Positions 49,060 to 60,400 of a DNA stretch of 64,000 bases are shown in pieces. The DNA is taken from NCBI RefSeq assembly GCF_046630445.1, contig NC_092335.1, forward strand, positions 626,789,501 through 626,853,500, given 5' to 3'. The position numbers and the translations under genes were made by a program. This DNA comes from Rutidosis leptorrhynchoides. Lineage: Eukaryota > Streptophyta > Magnoliopsida > Asterales > Asteraceae. The stretch's first letter is position 1; each line of letters opens with the position of its first letter. The notes below the pieces were generated by a model. It had not been told where the DNA came from and made no database searches. It saw only the letters and a list, made by a program, of their open reading frames with translations.

Positions 49060-51833
49060 ATGCTAGATCTAAACCTGACCTTTGCTAACCAAGACGATAG
49101 TACAACACCTTTTCGAGACGTTGAAGAATCCGGTACTTCAAACTCATCCCTCGTGAACGCTGACGGTGTTAACTCCAGCAATGCCGGAGATGTTTCCGGT
49201 GACGATGACTCTGCATCCGTCGCCGGCGAGAGTTTCTCCGGCTTCAATTTCGACATCTTAACAGTCGGGGATACTAACTTGACTCGGTACGAGTCAACTC
49301 AGTCCGAGTTTGTGACTCGGCATCTGTTTCCAGTGACTCAGCATCAACCTCAACAGCAGCAGCAGGTGGTTAACTCTTTCTTCTTGTATCCAAACAGTAA
49401 TGAATCCCAAGAGATGAAATTAGTAGAGGTACAACAACAGAAGCATAACGTACAACCACAGCCTCAGGTAGGGAAAAAAAGTAGAAGAGGACCTAGGTCA
49501 AGAAGCTCACAGTATAGAGGTGTTACTTTTTATAGAAGGACTGGTAGATGGGAGTCTCATATCTGGTATTTTTTTTATTTTTATTTTTTTAATTTTATTA
49601 CAGTAATTTATTTACGGAGTATTACTTATAGTTATTTACTGTATTACGTAGTATTTATTTATATTTATATATGAATATATAATATTGGCTTTCAAGTCAT
49701 GTATTTATGTGTTTGTACTTATGTGGTTTGATGCAGGGATTGTGGGAAACAAGTTTATTTAGGTAAGGAAATGTATTGCCATTTTTAGTATATACTGGTT
49801 ATAGTATTATTTTTCAGATTTTGTTTGCTTCTATTTTTGGTAATTTTTTGTTATTATTTTGGTTGTGTATTTAGGGGGATTTGATACTGCTCATGCTGCT
49901 GCTAGGTATGGTAAACTGATAATTATTTTAATTGTTAGTGTTTTTTTTTTTTTTTTTGTTTCTGTTATGTTTACTGAAATTTTTAGAGATTTGATTTGTG
50001 ATAATCAGAGCTTATGATCGAGCTGCGATAAAATTTCGAGGTGTTGATGCGGATATCAATTTTAGCATAAATGATTATGAAGAGGATATGAAACAGGTTT
50101 GATTTGGTTAAAAAAATGATCAATTGATTTATTATGTGATCTAGCTCCTTCTATAGGTCTTTTCGTATTTAGCTTATTTGTGTTTTTAATTGAATTAGAT
50201 GAAGGATTTTTCGAAAGAAGAATTTGTGCACATACTAAGAAGACAGAGTACGGGTTTTTCACGAGGTAGCTCGAAGTACCGAGGGGTGACGCTACACAAA
50301 TGTGGCAGATGGGAAGCGAGAATGGGACAATTCTTAGGAAAAAAGTGAGAATTTTGTTATTATAATTCTTCTGATTCTGATTTATGTTTTAGACAATGCA
50401 TTGTTAATTTTGATTTGATTACAACAAAGAATTTGTGTCCGATTTACCTACAAGATTAGGTTAATCTCGTATGGAGGTTGTTGTTACAATGCTTGCATTG
50501 CAGGTATATATATCTTGGATTATTCGACAGTGAAGCGGATGCTGCAAGGTCCTAATTGATCATGAATTAAACATTCCCTTCTTTATAATTAAAACTTTTT
50601 TTTAATAGAAAATATCAAATATCAATCTGCAACCTTGAAAGCATTTAATAGAATTTCGTTTTCTTTTTTTTTTTCTTTCTAAATTTGTGGAAAATAGGGC
50701 TTACGATAAGGCAGCCATCGAGTGTAATGGACGAGAAGCCATGACTAACTTTGAGGCCAGTACTTATGAAGGAAAAACATTTCCTACTGTTAATAATGGT
50801 AATTTATATTTTTGTGTACTAGTCACTAAATGTTTTGTGTTGCAAATATTGTTGAAAATTAGAAACTTTTTACATTCTGTGATGCAGGAAATGATCATGA
50901 TCTGAATTTAAGTCTGGGAATTTCATCTTCGGTCGGAGCTGGTTCAAGTAGTAAAGAAAATTCAGAGCGATCACATTCGAGCTACGTTCATGACACTCGG
51001 TTTCAGGTAATAATTAATCATGAAATGTACCCTTTCGTGTCCTCTTTTATAAGGGAGTTGATATTTCCACTTGAATTTTTAATAAATCCACTACATTTAT
51101 GCATTAACTAGATTTACAGTATAACTTGTTTTTTTATAAAGAGAACTCACACACACCACTACACAAATTAACCACGAAATATATATACAAATTGTCCTAA
51201 CCCGAGATCGAACCGTCAACCTCCAGACTGAAAGGGTCAGATCGATATTGGCCCTTTGATTACTGTATAATTTGTTAATGCATTAATGTAATGGATTTAT
51301 CATTACCCTTTCATAAATAAATTGTAGTTTACTTTCTAGTTTGAAGATGGTTTGTTAACACACTTTTTATGTTGTGTTGTGTTATAGCAGTTGGAAAACT
51401 CTGTTTCAACCACAACTTTTAAAGGACTACCATTAACTTCAACGCACACTCCATCATGGAACGGCGTATACCACCCTACCTTCATTCCCAACTACGAGGT
51501 CGTAATTTCAGTAACAAGTTGATACAGTTGTACTTGTTGATCTGTATGAAACACATTTTGGTCTTAAATAGTAGTGATGTTTTGTAGGGATGTCCGACGA
51601 ACAGTAACACGATAGCAGGGCCGTCACAAGGACCACCCAGCTGGGGGTGGCAACTGAACGGTCACAATCATCATAATCGCGTCCCAGTAGCAGCAGCATC
51701 ATCAGGATTCTCAGCTCCGGTAGCCACTTCTATCATGACTTCTGGTGCAAGCCACCATTATTCTCCGTCTATGGCTGCCGCTAGTTCTTCTCAATACTAT
51801 TATCAGATAAGGCCGCCGCCACCTCCGCCTTAA
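49060..51833 (+). CDS. RAP2-7: AP2-family transcription factor, RAP2-7/TOE1-like
   Basis: Ten coding exons give 472 residues: 49060-49565, 49737-49762, 49875-49905, 50009-50096, 50199-50344, 50504-50548, 50698-50798, 50888-51006, 51388-51498, 51588-51833; all junctions are GT-AG and in phase. The N-terminus has an EAR-like MLDLNL and the VEESGTS...NAD and FDIL motifs typical of TOE1/RAP2.7. A basic [12 protein letters not shown] precedes AP2 domain 1 (about 152-208, [14 protein letters not shown]). AP2 domain 2 is at about 244-301 ([15 protein letters not shown]). DLNLSLG at 319-325 is a second repression motif. The last exon holds the miR172 site. Family members are nuclear DNA-binding repressors of flowering and phase change. 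Two exons are tiny (26 and 31 bp). TOE3 is the main alternative name. Confidence 0.93.
51150..51265 (-). mobile_element. Possible SINE remnant in AP2-like intron 8
   Basis: On the minus strand GGTTCGATCTC (51204-51214) matches a Pol III B box. The A box and the tail are not clear, so this could be a decayed SINE or a chance match in a 381-bp intron. Confidence 0.35.
51691..51711 (+). promoter_or_regulatory. miR172 target site
   Basis: CAGCAGCATCATCAGGATTCT in the last coding exon, encoding AAASSGF in frame. It matches the well-known AP2/TOE site CTGCAGCATCATCAGGATTCT at 20 of 21 positions. The single difference is near the target 5' end, opposite the miRNA 3' end where pairing matters least. 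Position and reading frame agree with miR172-regulated genes. Confidence 0.92.
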
Positions 51834-52730
51834 TTTTAATGTCTGTACAAATGTTGTTTATATTATATTGACCGGTTGACCGATTGTTGCATATATAGCA
51901 AGTACATGGTGCTAACTGCTAAGAAGCAGGGCTAGCTAGATGATACATGTGTGTTTTTGATTGTAAGAAAGAATGATATTTACTACTAGTAGTTTATATT
52001 TATATTGTTTATTACTAAAAACAACATTGAACACAACTCCCTTCTAGAAAAGGATTCAGATGGTAAAAAAAAAAAAAACTGTTAAAATTTGACTATGAGG
52101 GTAAAATGATCATTAGAAAAATATCTCGTTTTCTTTTAATGAAGATTTTACCCTCATCACGTGATTATTCTTAACGTCCGTTAGTAATACGAGGTAAAGA
52201 ATATAAATTATTGAGTAGTGTATAAATTGTTTACGTAGTATTACAGTATCTAAAAACAACATAAAATATAATATAACTACCTTGTAAAAAAAGGATTGTG
52301 ATGATGTTGACAAAAGTGTTGGGGAATAAGGGTAAGAAAGAAGACAAGTAGGGAGTAATATGCTTTTAAAAAAAAATTGAAATAAAAATAATATGCTTCT
52401 TTTGACCCAATTGGTGGAAATAATTTAATTGGCTAATTGGACAATTGGAAAGGTGTTTAATGCAATTTATGGTCAAGTTGGTGCTTCATTGGACAGGGTT
52501 TTGCCACGACGATGGCTAAAGTGGGTCGTTGTCGTTAATGGACCATGCTCATGGTCCTACTCACATTTATTTATTTTATTTTATTCATTATCATAATGTC
52601 ATAATATACCCTCTCCCTTTTAACTTTTCTCTACTTTTGTATGTCTAATAAAATAAAAAACACTAAATAACAAATATATAAAAGTAAAATTAATTTTTTA
52701 AAAAAATTGGAAAATCAAGCGCGAGTTTAG
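51834..52730. other. AP2-like 3' flank, no further gene
   Basis: The 3' UTR presumably covers the first 200 or so bases. The rest is AT-rich intergenic sequence with A- and T-runs. No ORF with protein character is seen. Confidence 0.6.
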
Positions 52731-53180
52731 GCATGTGTCGGTTTGCTCTATTCACAAACATGATCTAAAAGCACAATGAGTCCATTACTTTCTATTGACT
52801 GCGCTAACAATACTCTAAAAATAACGAGTATTAATTAATATAGATGTAAGAAACCATCATGCCAGAAGATAATAAGCTGATGCATTCTCTGATCAAGTAA
52901 AGTACATGTCAAAGGGGTGGAGTGGATATCCTTGAATGTTCTCTTTAATGGGGGCGCATGTGTCGGTTTGCTCTATTCACAAACATGATCTAAAAGCACA
53001 ATGAGTCCATTACTTTCTATTGACTGCGCTAACAATACTCTAAAAATAACGAGTATTAATTAATATAGATGTAAGAAACCATCATGCCAGAAGATAATAA
53101 GCTGATGCATTCTCTGATCAAGTAAAGTACATGTCAAAGGGGTGGAGTGGATATCCTTGAATGTTCTCTTTAATGGGGGC
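52731..53180. repeat. Exact 225-bp tandem duplication
   Basis: Units 52731-52955 and 52956-53180 appear identical throughout by eye, each running from GCATGTGTCGG to AATGGGGGC. GC follows the second unit, as it opens each unit, so the breakpoint sits in a short GC microhomology. Confidence 0.92.
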
Positions 53181-53583
53181 GCTTCATATTTTCCTTACCT
53201 CCAGAATGGCTGGTAATACCACTTAATGGGAAGTGGATTACTCCCCAAAAATGCCCTGCCCCTAGGATCCCAAATTGCATGAGCAATAGGTCTTAGAAAG
53301 TTTGAATAAGGACCAGAAAGATAAAGGAGAAAATGAGTCGCACTGGACTGCCCTCTTTTCAAACAAAATGAGACGGAAGGTTCTTAGTCTAATCGGAAAC
53401 AGAACCCGTCTGTAACCACAATGACTATTGAATTGTTCGAAAAGGAGATATGACTGAAGGAAACTCCGATTCGATCCACCCCCGGCTGGCCTTTCCTTCT
53501 CCGTGCCCGCTCACGCTTCGCTGTACTTACTCAAGTAGAAGAATTGGATGAGAAAGCTGCCGGGGGATCTATCTATCCCACAT
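52731..53583. other. Probable organelle (mitochondrial-type) DNA insertion
   Basis: Base composition rises sharply above the flanks. Phrases such as CGTGCCCGCTCACGCTTCGC and GAAAGCTGCCGGGGGATCT have the style of plant mitochondrial intergenic DNA. No organelle gene is recognised and no frame is coding. The call rests on style and composition, since no comparison could be run; another GC-rich repeat remains possible. It includes the exact 225-bp duplication. Confidence 0.45.
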
Positions 53584-54387
53584 GAATCACTTTAATTTTG
53601 TAAAATACCACAAAATTAACTTTTTTCTACAATGCTGACTATGATGAAAATAATTTATTTGATGAAAATACAGGGTAGTTAATAGATTAAATAAATTATA
53701 AAAGGATCCAAAAGGAACACATGATAAAAATGAAGTGTATAAATTTCTTAGAGAAATTAATAATTGTTTATGCAACTTGAACTCTACACGCCAATAAATG
53801 TGTTTGGACCACCTAAAAATGGAGAATTTTTTTTTTAGTAATTAATCCGTATAAACTAATTTCCTCAACAAACTATCAACTTATGCCTTTAACACTAACC
53901 ATCAACATCCATAGGAAATGGTACACTCGCATGTAAACATATTAGATTTCATATCAGACCCCATCTTTAGACATTCAAAAACTGAAATTAAACTTAACAT
54001 AGTAGATGTATTCACTTATAATTTACTAAAATATTCATAAATGAAAAATTATGATCAATCCATGTATATGTAGTTATAGTTGGTATAAGCACACGAATAA
54101 GTACGAGTTAACTCGAAACAAGTAAATAAGAAAATCACTTTACGGATATTTGATGCAAGTTAACTTGGCAATCTTCACACTAAGCAACGAGGGCACAAAC
54201 ATCATTCTCCTGGAGAATAGTCACGATTAAATAACGAGTATGTACAACATATCATCTTCTGGAACAAGGTCTTCGTATCCTGCTTTGCCTGCTAATACAA
54301 ACAAACGTTACTTGTTACCAATTTCAATCAACGAAAGATTGTCCATTACAAACTTCAAGAATGAAGCAGCCTAATTATAATTTATAA
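53584..54387. other. Intergenic, nothing recognised
   Basis: AT-rich sequence with short homopolymers; no gene, tRNA or transposon feature was found. Confidence 0.6.
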
Positions 54388-54440
54388 TTATTACCATTAC
54401 CATTTACCATTTACCATTACCATTACCATTACCATTACCA
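54388..54440. repeat. (ATTACC)n microsatellite
   Basis: A run of ATTACC and ATTTACC hexa- and heptamers just upstream of a SINE. It is not the plant telomere repeat TTTAGGG or its complement. Confidence 0.88.
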
Positions 54441-54477
54441 CTCACACTAAAATGCAAACAGAAATGAACAGTAACGA

Positions 54478-54670
54478 TGACATCATGTTGAGTCACCGAG
54501 TTCCTTGCATGGGGTCTCAGGTTCAAATTCTGTCTATGACGAATATTTACTGGTGGCCAGGGATGGTTGGAAACAGCCAGAGGGTAATCCGCACAGAGTA
54601 TGGGGTCGGATTACTCGCCCTCCGGCTAGCCCGAACAGAGAACCTTTTACCTTTTTTTACTTTTTTTCGA
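54478..54670 (+). mobile_element. tRNA-derived SINE, Au-like
   Basis: GGTTCAAATTC at 54520-54530 is a B box. The body contains GGTGGCCAGGGAT, GGTCGGATTACTCGCCC and GGCTAGCCCGA, words I associate with plant Au-type SINEs, and then T-runs. The A box is weak and no clear target duplication was found, so the ends are approximate. Confidence 0.6.
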
Positions 54671-54951
54671 AACCCCCGCCGCAATACGCGGGCTTTCTTA
54701 ACTCGTAAAAACCAAATACAGTAACATAACTATTCATCAGATATCGATTTGTACACTACAAAAAAATAATAATAAATAAAAAAACTTTATTAAAAGAGTC
54801 ACCTGTTGGTTTCTGGAACCCTTGTTTCAGAAGGTTCAATCGTTCTCAAATCAAGTAAGATGAATCAAGAATATGCCGTACCATAACATCTTGGGATGCA
54901 AAGTCTCATATTACATGGTCAGCGAGGCCAACAAGTCAGACCCAGTTATAA

Positions 54952-57364
54952 TCAAATTCCGAATGTTCTGTTATACAAATCACCCGAACCAGGCACCCGA
55001 AACTTTGTATCTTCATAACCAGAATAAAATTTGTTGAACCCCAGTCTCTCATTTCTTAAAAGCTCTGCCATTGCAATCTCGTTTCCACTTTGCATTTCGT
55101 TCCATCCATCCCAATGCCCATTAGACGACATCCTCGGCTGTTGAAAATTACCCAAATTACCCTGGTGGTGGTGCTGATAAGGGGATGATCGGTTGTTCGG
55201 TTCTACGATTCTAGAAGGAAGACCGAACGAGTCGGTTCTCGGGGAAAACGATAAATTATCTCCTAGGTCGCTAAATCTGTGGTTTTGTTGAGTGAAAGAT
55301 CTTTGCAACAAAAGACGAAGCCTATTATTATCGGTTTCAAAAGACGGAAGTTGCGAAGGGAAGTTTGATCTCATGTCCAAACCTGGACTAGTCACCCCGC
55401 CAGGTAGTCTACCACCGACAGCCAAAATTGCAGGGTCCATGAATTCAAGCTCACTAATACCACCGTTATATACAGGACCTGGTGCCTGATGCACTTTTCT
55501 TAGTAATGAGGATGTGTCAATCATATGATTCCCTACAAGAATAAAGAAAAATAAGAAATAAAATGCCAAAAAGAAAAATAGAAAAAATACTCTCTGCATA
55601 GTGCATCCCATTCAGATGTCTACATACTATTTTTGTTTGTCCCAAAAAGAACATACACATGCCTATTAAATATCATTGAACTCCCAAACATACCCTCATT
55701 AATCTCAATAACTCATTTTTAACGTATTTCAAGTTAAGGACAAAAAATTCACATTCTTGTTTTAAATTGAAGATTTTATGTTTGAGGACACTATTTGGAA
55801 CGAAGTGAGTACTACATATTAGAAATATGAAATAGTATAACAAACCAGATAGGCTATCATATGTTTGTTCCGTTCTCTCATTAGACGCGAAGCCTGGAGG
55901 TGGTGCTCTGCTCGGGCCCATAAATCCAGGAGGGGCAGAAATCTGGGATCTTGAAACTGTATCATTGTACGTTAAGATATCAATAAAACGAATATACGAT
56001 ATGAGCCAGGTATACTGATAGAAGATTGGAATATATATATAAATTAAATAAGCAGACATTACATTACCTGGAATCTTATTCGGAGACATAAACGAAAGAT
56101 TGCTAGCAGTATGATCAGATTCGTCGACGATAAACGAAGAAAAACCATTTCCATTGTTATGATGAACGGGATACACATTTGAGTTGCTATAATTATCATG
56201 GTTGAAGTTTCGATGATTGTGACCGGACCCAAAATCACTCAAATTCTGGGTGAAATTTGATCTATTTTCTATGCATTCATCATCCTTTCTTGCAAATGAG
56301 AACCTTGACTGATTACAGCTTTGTGTTTTCCTTGAAGCCGCAACCTTCAACTTTGCCAAATTCTGAGAAGTCGATGACTCATCCCACGGGTCAAAATCCC
56401 ATGACAGAACATCAGATATGATACTGTCCTCTCGTTGATCTAATGTACTTCTATGATCACCATTTGATGCAGTTGTAACCGTATTATCGAATGAACCCGT
56501 TTGCTTCCTACTCCCTTCGGTAGTAGAAAAGTAAGAATGTCCATTAGAGCCTTCAAAAAAGGACCCACCATTTAGACTGGAAGAATGTCCGTTAGCTACT
56601 GCCATATTTGGATGGGGCCCATTATCAAGTTTTTGATTCCCAAAATCATTACCCGAGGCATATTGTTGCTGTGGAGAATGAGAATAACTTAAAGAATTAT
56701 TTATATGAGATGACGCTTGAGGCATATTATGTACATAGCCTGTATGTGTATTTATATGTGTAACGACTTCTGGATCCTTGAGTCGCTGATCATTAAAAGA
56801 TAACAAATCAGCTTCTACCTCATTCAATGTAACTTCTTGTGCTTCGTTCCAAAACTGTTCTTTTATAACAGGATCGTCTATGGTGGGAACGGAATCATTA
56901 TTGGGTTTGTTTGAGGGGATAGGCTCTATAGGTTGTTCATCATCACATGGTTGTAATAAATGGTTCTTACTAATGCTGACTGATGACATGTGAGACGATA
57001 ACTGTTGGATTCTTCCTCCATCAAAAGCATCCAAGTTATTGTCTATAACAGGTGTCTCGGAAATCGTTTTTCCGTGGTCTGTGCCCTTAACCTGATGTGC
57101 GGTTTGGCTTTCTTCAATATGCTTCTTCGGTATTTCATTTGAAAGTGAAGACGCGTTCACCGATCTGGTTGAAAATGACACGCTAGTACTGGCATCTACC
57201 TTGTGCTTAGAAGGTCCATTGGAACTAACTACACTTGCAGCAACAGATTGACTATTTGAAGCACGTGTTCCCCTGTAACAAGTAAATCATTGAACATTCC
57301 ACATTCAAAACAAAAGCTAGCATCAAGTAAAGATTAGGTAACAGGTCAAAATTGGCAACTTCAG

Positions 57365-57412
<48 letters not shown>

Positions 57413-60400
57413 TAGGTTGACCAGCAGCCATAATTTTCCTTGCTTTGCTTTTCTTCTTAGATAGACAACTGTGTTAGATATGATCACAAGATTTGTATAC
57501 TCATAATAATAAATACGCTAAGAGCCAATTTAAATGGTTGTGTGTTGAAATGAATATGGTAGAGGACGTACCATGAGGCTGCTGCAGGAAGAACTACAGA
57601 TCTCCCAAAACTGCTATTTGGTGGGGAACCTTTCGTACCGTTTGTTTGATCCTAATAAATGAAATGACAAAAAAGTGTCGTTTAAGCCGACATCAATAGC
57701 TTATTCGTCAACCTTGTATTTCAAGTTTTCACTATAACAAAATACTACTCCATCCCATAGAGATCATTATAATCAATGTAACCTACTTTAGTTTTACATA
57801 CAAGCACTTCAATATTAATCATCATGATGGATTTAATGACACAAAGAAGTAATACACCCATAAAAGGTCAATACGGGATATCTTACATTTGTAGTACTTT
57901 TACTAATAGGCTTTGCCGATGAAGTGGTGTTATTAGAGTAATCATCTGCTGCAGGTGGTAACATAGTCCCAGAACGGCGTTGCATTTCATTTGTAGCACC
58001 AGTAACTTGCTGAACTCTACCCCTTTAAAACCACCGAGTGAGTTAATTAAGGGACGCCGAACAATTACAAGATTTCAACTAACAAAAAAACCCGTCTGTA
58101 TCTACAACAGACAAACCCAACCCTATGTTCTGAGGCTAAATAGCTAATATTGATATGGCAACTCTGCTATAAAGAATGTATCTAGTAGACGTATTTTCAT
58201 AATAAGTATATCCAGAAAGACCAGTCTAAAATCACAAATTTGAAAAAAAAATTATTGCTTTAGTAATTCCAAATTTTGAAAAAATGAAGACCAAAAACTA
58301 TTCTTGTAAACATGAGAAAAGTTTGTTTGACTATATAGCCTTATCACTCAAGACACTAAAGAATGTAAACCCCAGTTTAATGTTTCCAAGATAATAAGTC
58401 TAGTAGTAAAGAACAGATAAGCATTATTTATTGGCAACATCTATATTCAGTTGTTAATTTCAACAGCTAATACTATGGTGTCTTAATTTCGTATATTTGC
58501 AAAATCATCAATGTCACTTTGAAACAAAGGCGTAAATATCGGTAATCGGAGGTTAAACGTTGTTGATCAACTTTGACTTTGCCAAAACTGGCCAAAGCAG
58601 GGATTAATCAGTTGTTAATCAACTTTGACCTTCTATATCTGATTTTTGACAAATTTTGACACGCTGACCAGTTTTGGCAAGATTAATCGGCCTGCTGATA
58701 AAACAGTTTAATCGGGTATTGATGTGGATGTCTATAACCATGCTTTAAAACACGATAGGAAACTCTGATGTACTGTAAAAATATCAACAAGATTCTATTT
58801 AAAAAATTAGGCTTCAGTTTCTAGCATATTTGTGGGTAAATATCATGGTCGAAAAAATCCCAATTAATACCTTTTGAAAAGAAGACTGATCATATCTTCC
58901 AAAACCCCCTCTAATCAATATCGGTTAATGAATGAAAATTGGATTTATATGGTCAAAGTCGGATTTAGTCTCTCAAAATCGATTAAAAATGGACAAGGTC
59001 AAAGTTGCACAACATTCTAATTTTAATACAAATTTATATTTAATTAATAATTTTGGATTATTTGAGCAATTAAACGATTATGTTTCTAGATAAGTATGCT
59101 AAGTTGTGTTTTAAGTTTATGGTTTAATCTAGATTAATACATAAAATTTTGAAATTTATATGTATATAAGTCCAATCCCAGATTTGGCCAATTAATCCCT
59201 ACAAGGTTCCGACCGATGAATCCCCCATCAGAGCCTTGGTAAATATTCCATCATCTATGAAGGAGGACTACAACAGTGTACACATCTCCTTTAATCGTCA
59301 ATAAAGCAATCAAGTGTGTTGCTCCTTTTTACTTATACAAGCTATCTAAGTCTAAAGACACAACTTATTCTATAAAGTAATAACTACGTGTATAATCTAT
59401 AAGGAGCTAAATTTAGAAAACATCATTTGAACATATCCTTCTGCATAGCTCAAAAAAAATTCTAGACAGAAACTACAACTTAAGATAAGGGGCTATTAAC
59501 AAGGACCTTTTTAAATTCTAGAAAACAAATTATGCATCTTGTAATCAAAGATTATAAGAAAATTTGGACATCCTTCTGCATAGCTAATTTTTTTTTTTTT
59601 TTAAACACTGATACTCCTTGTAAAACAATCAACAGATGATTACATTACAGATACTATAATTTAAAAAAAAAAAAAATGCTAAATTACAAGTTACTAATAA
59701 AAATACCTGTTTTGATTGTTCTCTTGTTCAGGTGCGCCCCTAAATCAATAGATAACATCAGCATAAATGTTAACCCAAATCCTAAATGCATAACAACTAT
59801 AACCCAAATCCAAGATTTATACCTAATCGTCCCTCACAACCTACGATTACGTCTACTTGGAAAACTTCATATCGCAGCGTTTCAAATGTAATCTTCGAAA
59901 TCCCGTTTCTTCCCCAACTCTCCCCGTAAGAGTTGTTGACCAACACATAATGTTTACGTTCGTCAGGAAACAAGGTGTTGCATCCAACAATTACTAAAGC
60001 ATGTCCAGTACCCTTTTCTAGTCACATCGTGACAAAATGAAAGTTTGTAAGATTCAAGAGCTATTTCTTATCTTTCAAAGCTCCCATTAAAACATATATC
60101 CTATGGTTGCGGGTGTTTTTATAGGAGCTTTGAAAGATAAAAAAATAGTGCTTGAATCTTACAAATGTCCATTCGTCACGATGTGGATGATATGAAGGAA
60201 CTAGAAAAGGATGTCGGGCATGCTTTAGTAATTGTTGGATACAACACCTCGTTTCCTAACGAACGTAAACATTATGTGTTGGTCAAGAAATCTTACAAGG
60301 AGAGTTGGGGAAAAAATGGGATTTCGAAGCTTACATTTGAAATGCTGCGATACGCACCTGTACCAAGTTTTTCAAGGAGACGTAAACGTAGGGTGTGAGG

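Noticed and set aside
54388-54440. Interstitial telomere repeat
   Set aside because: The unit is ATTACC/ATTTACC; plant telomere arrays are TTTAGGG or CCCTAAA.
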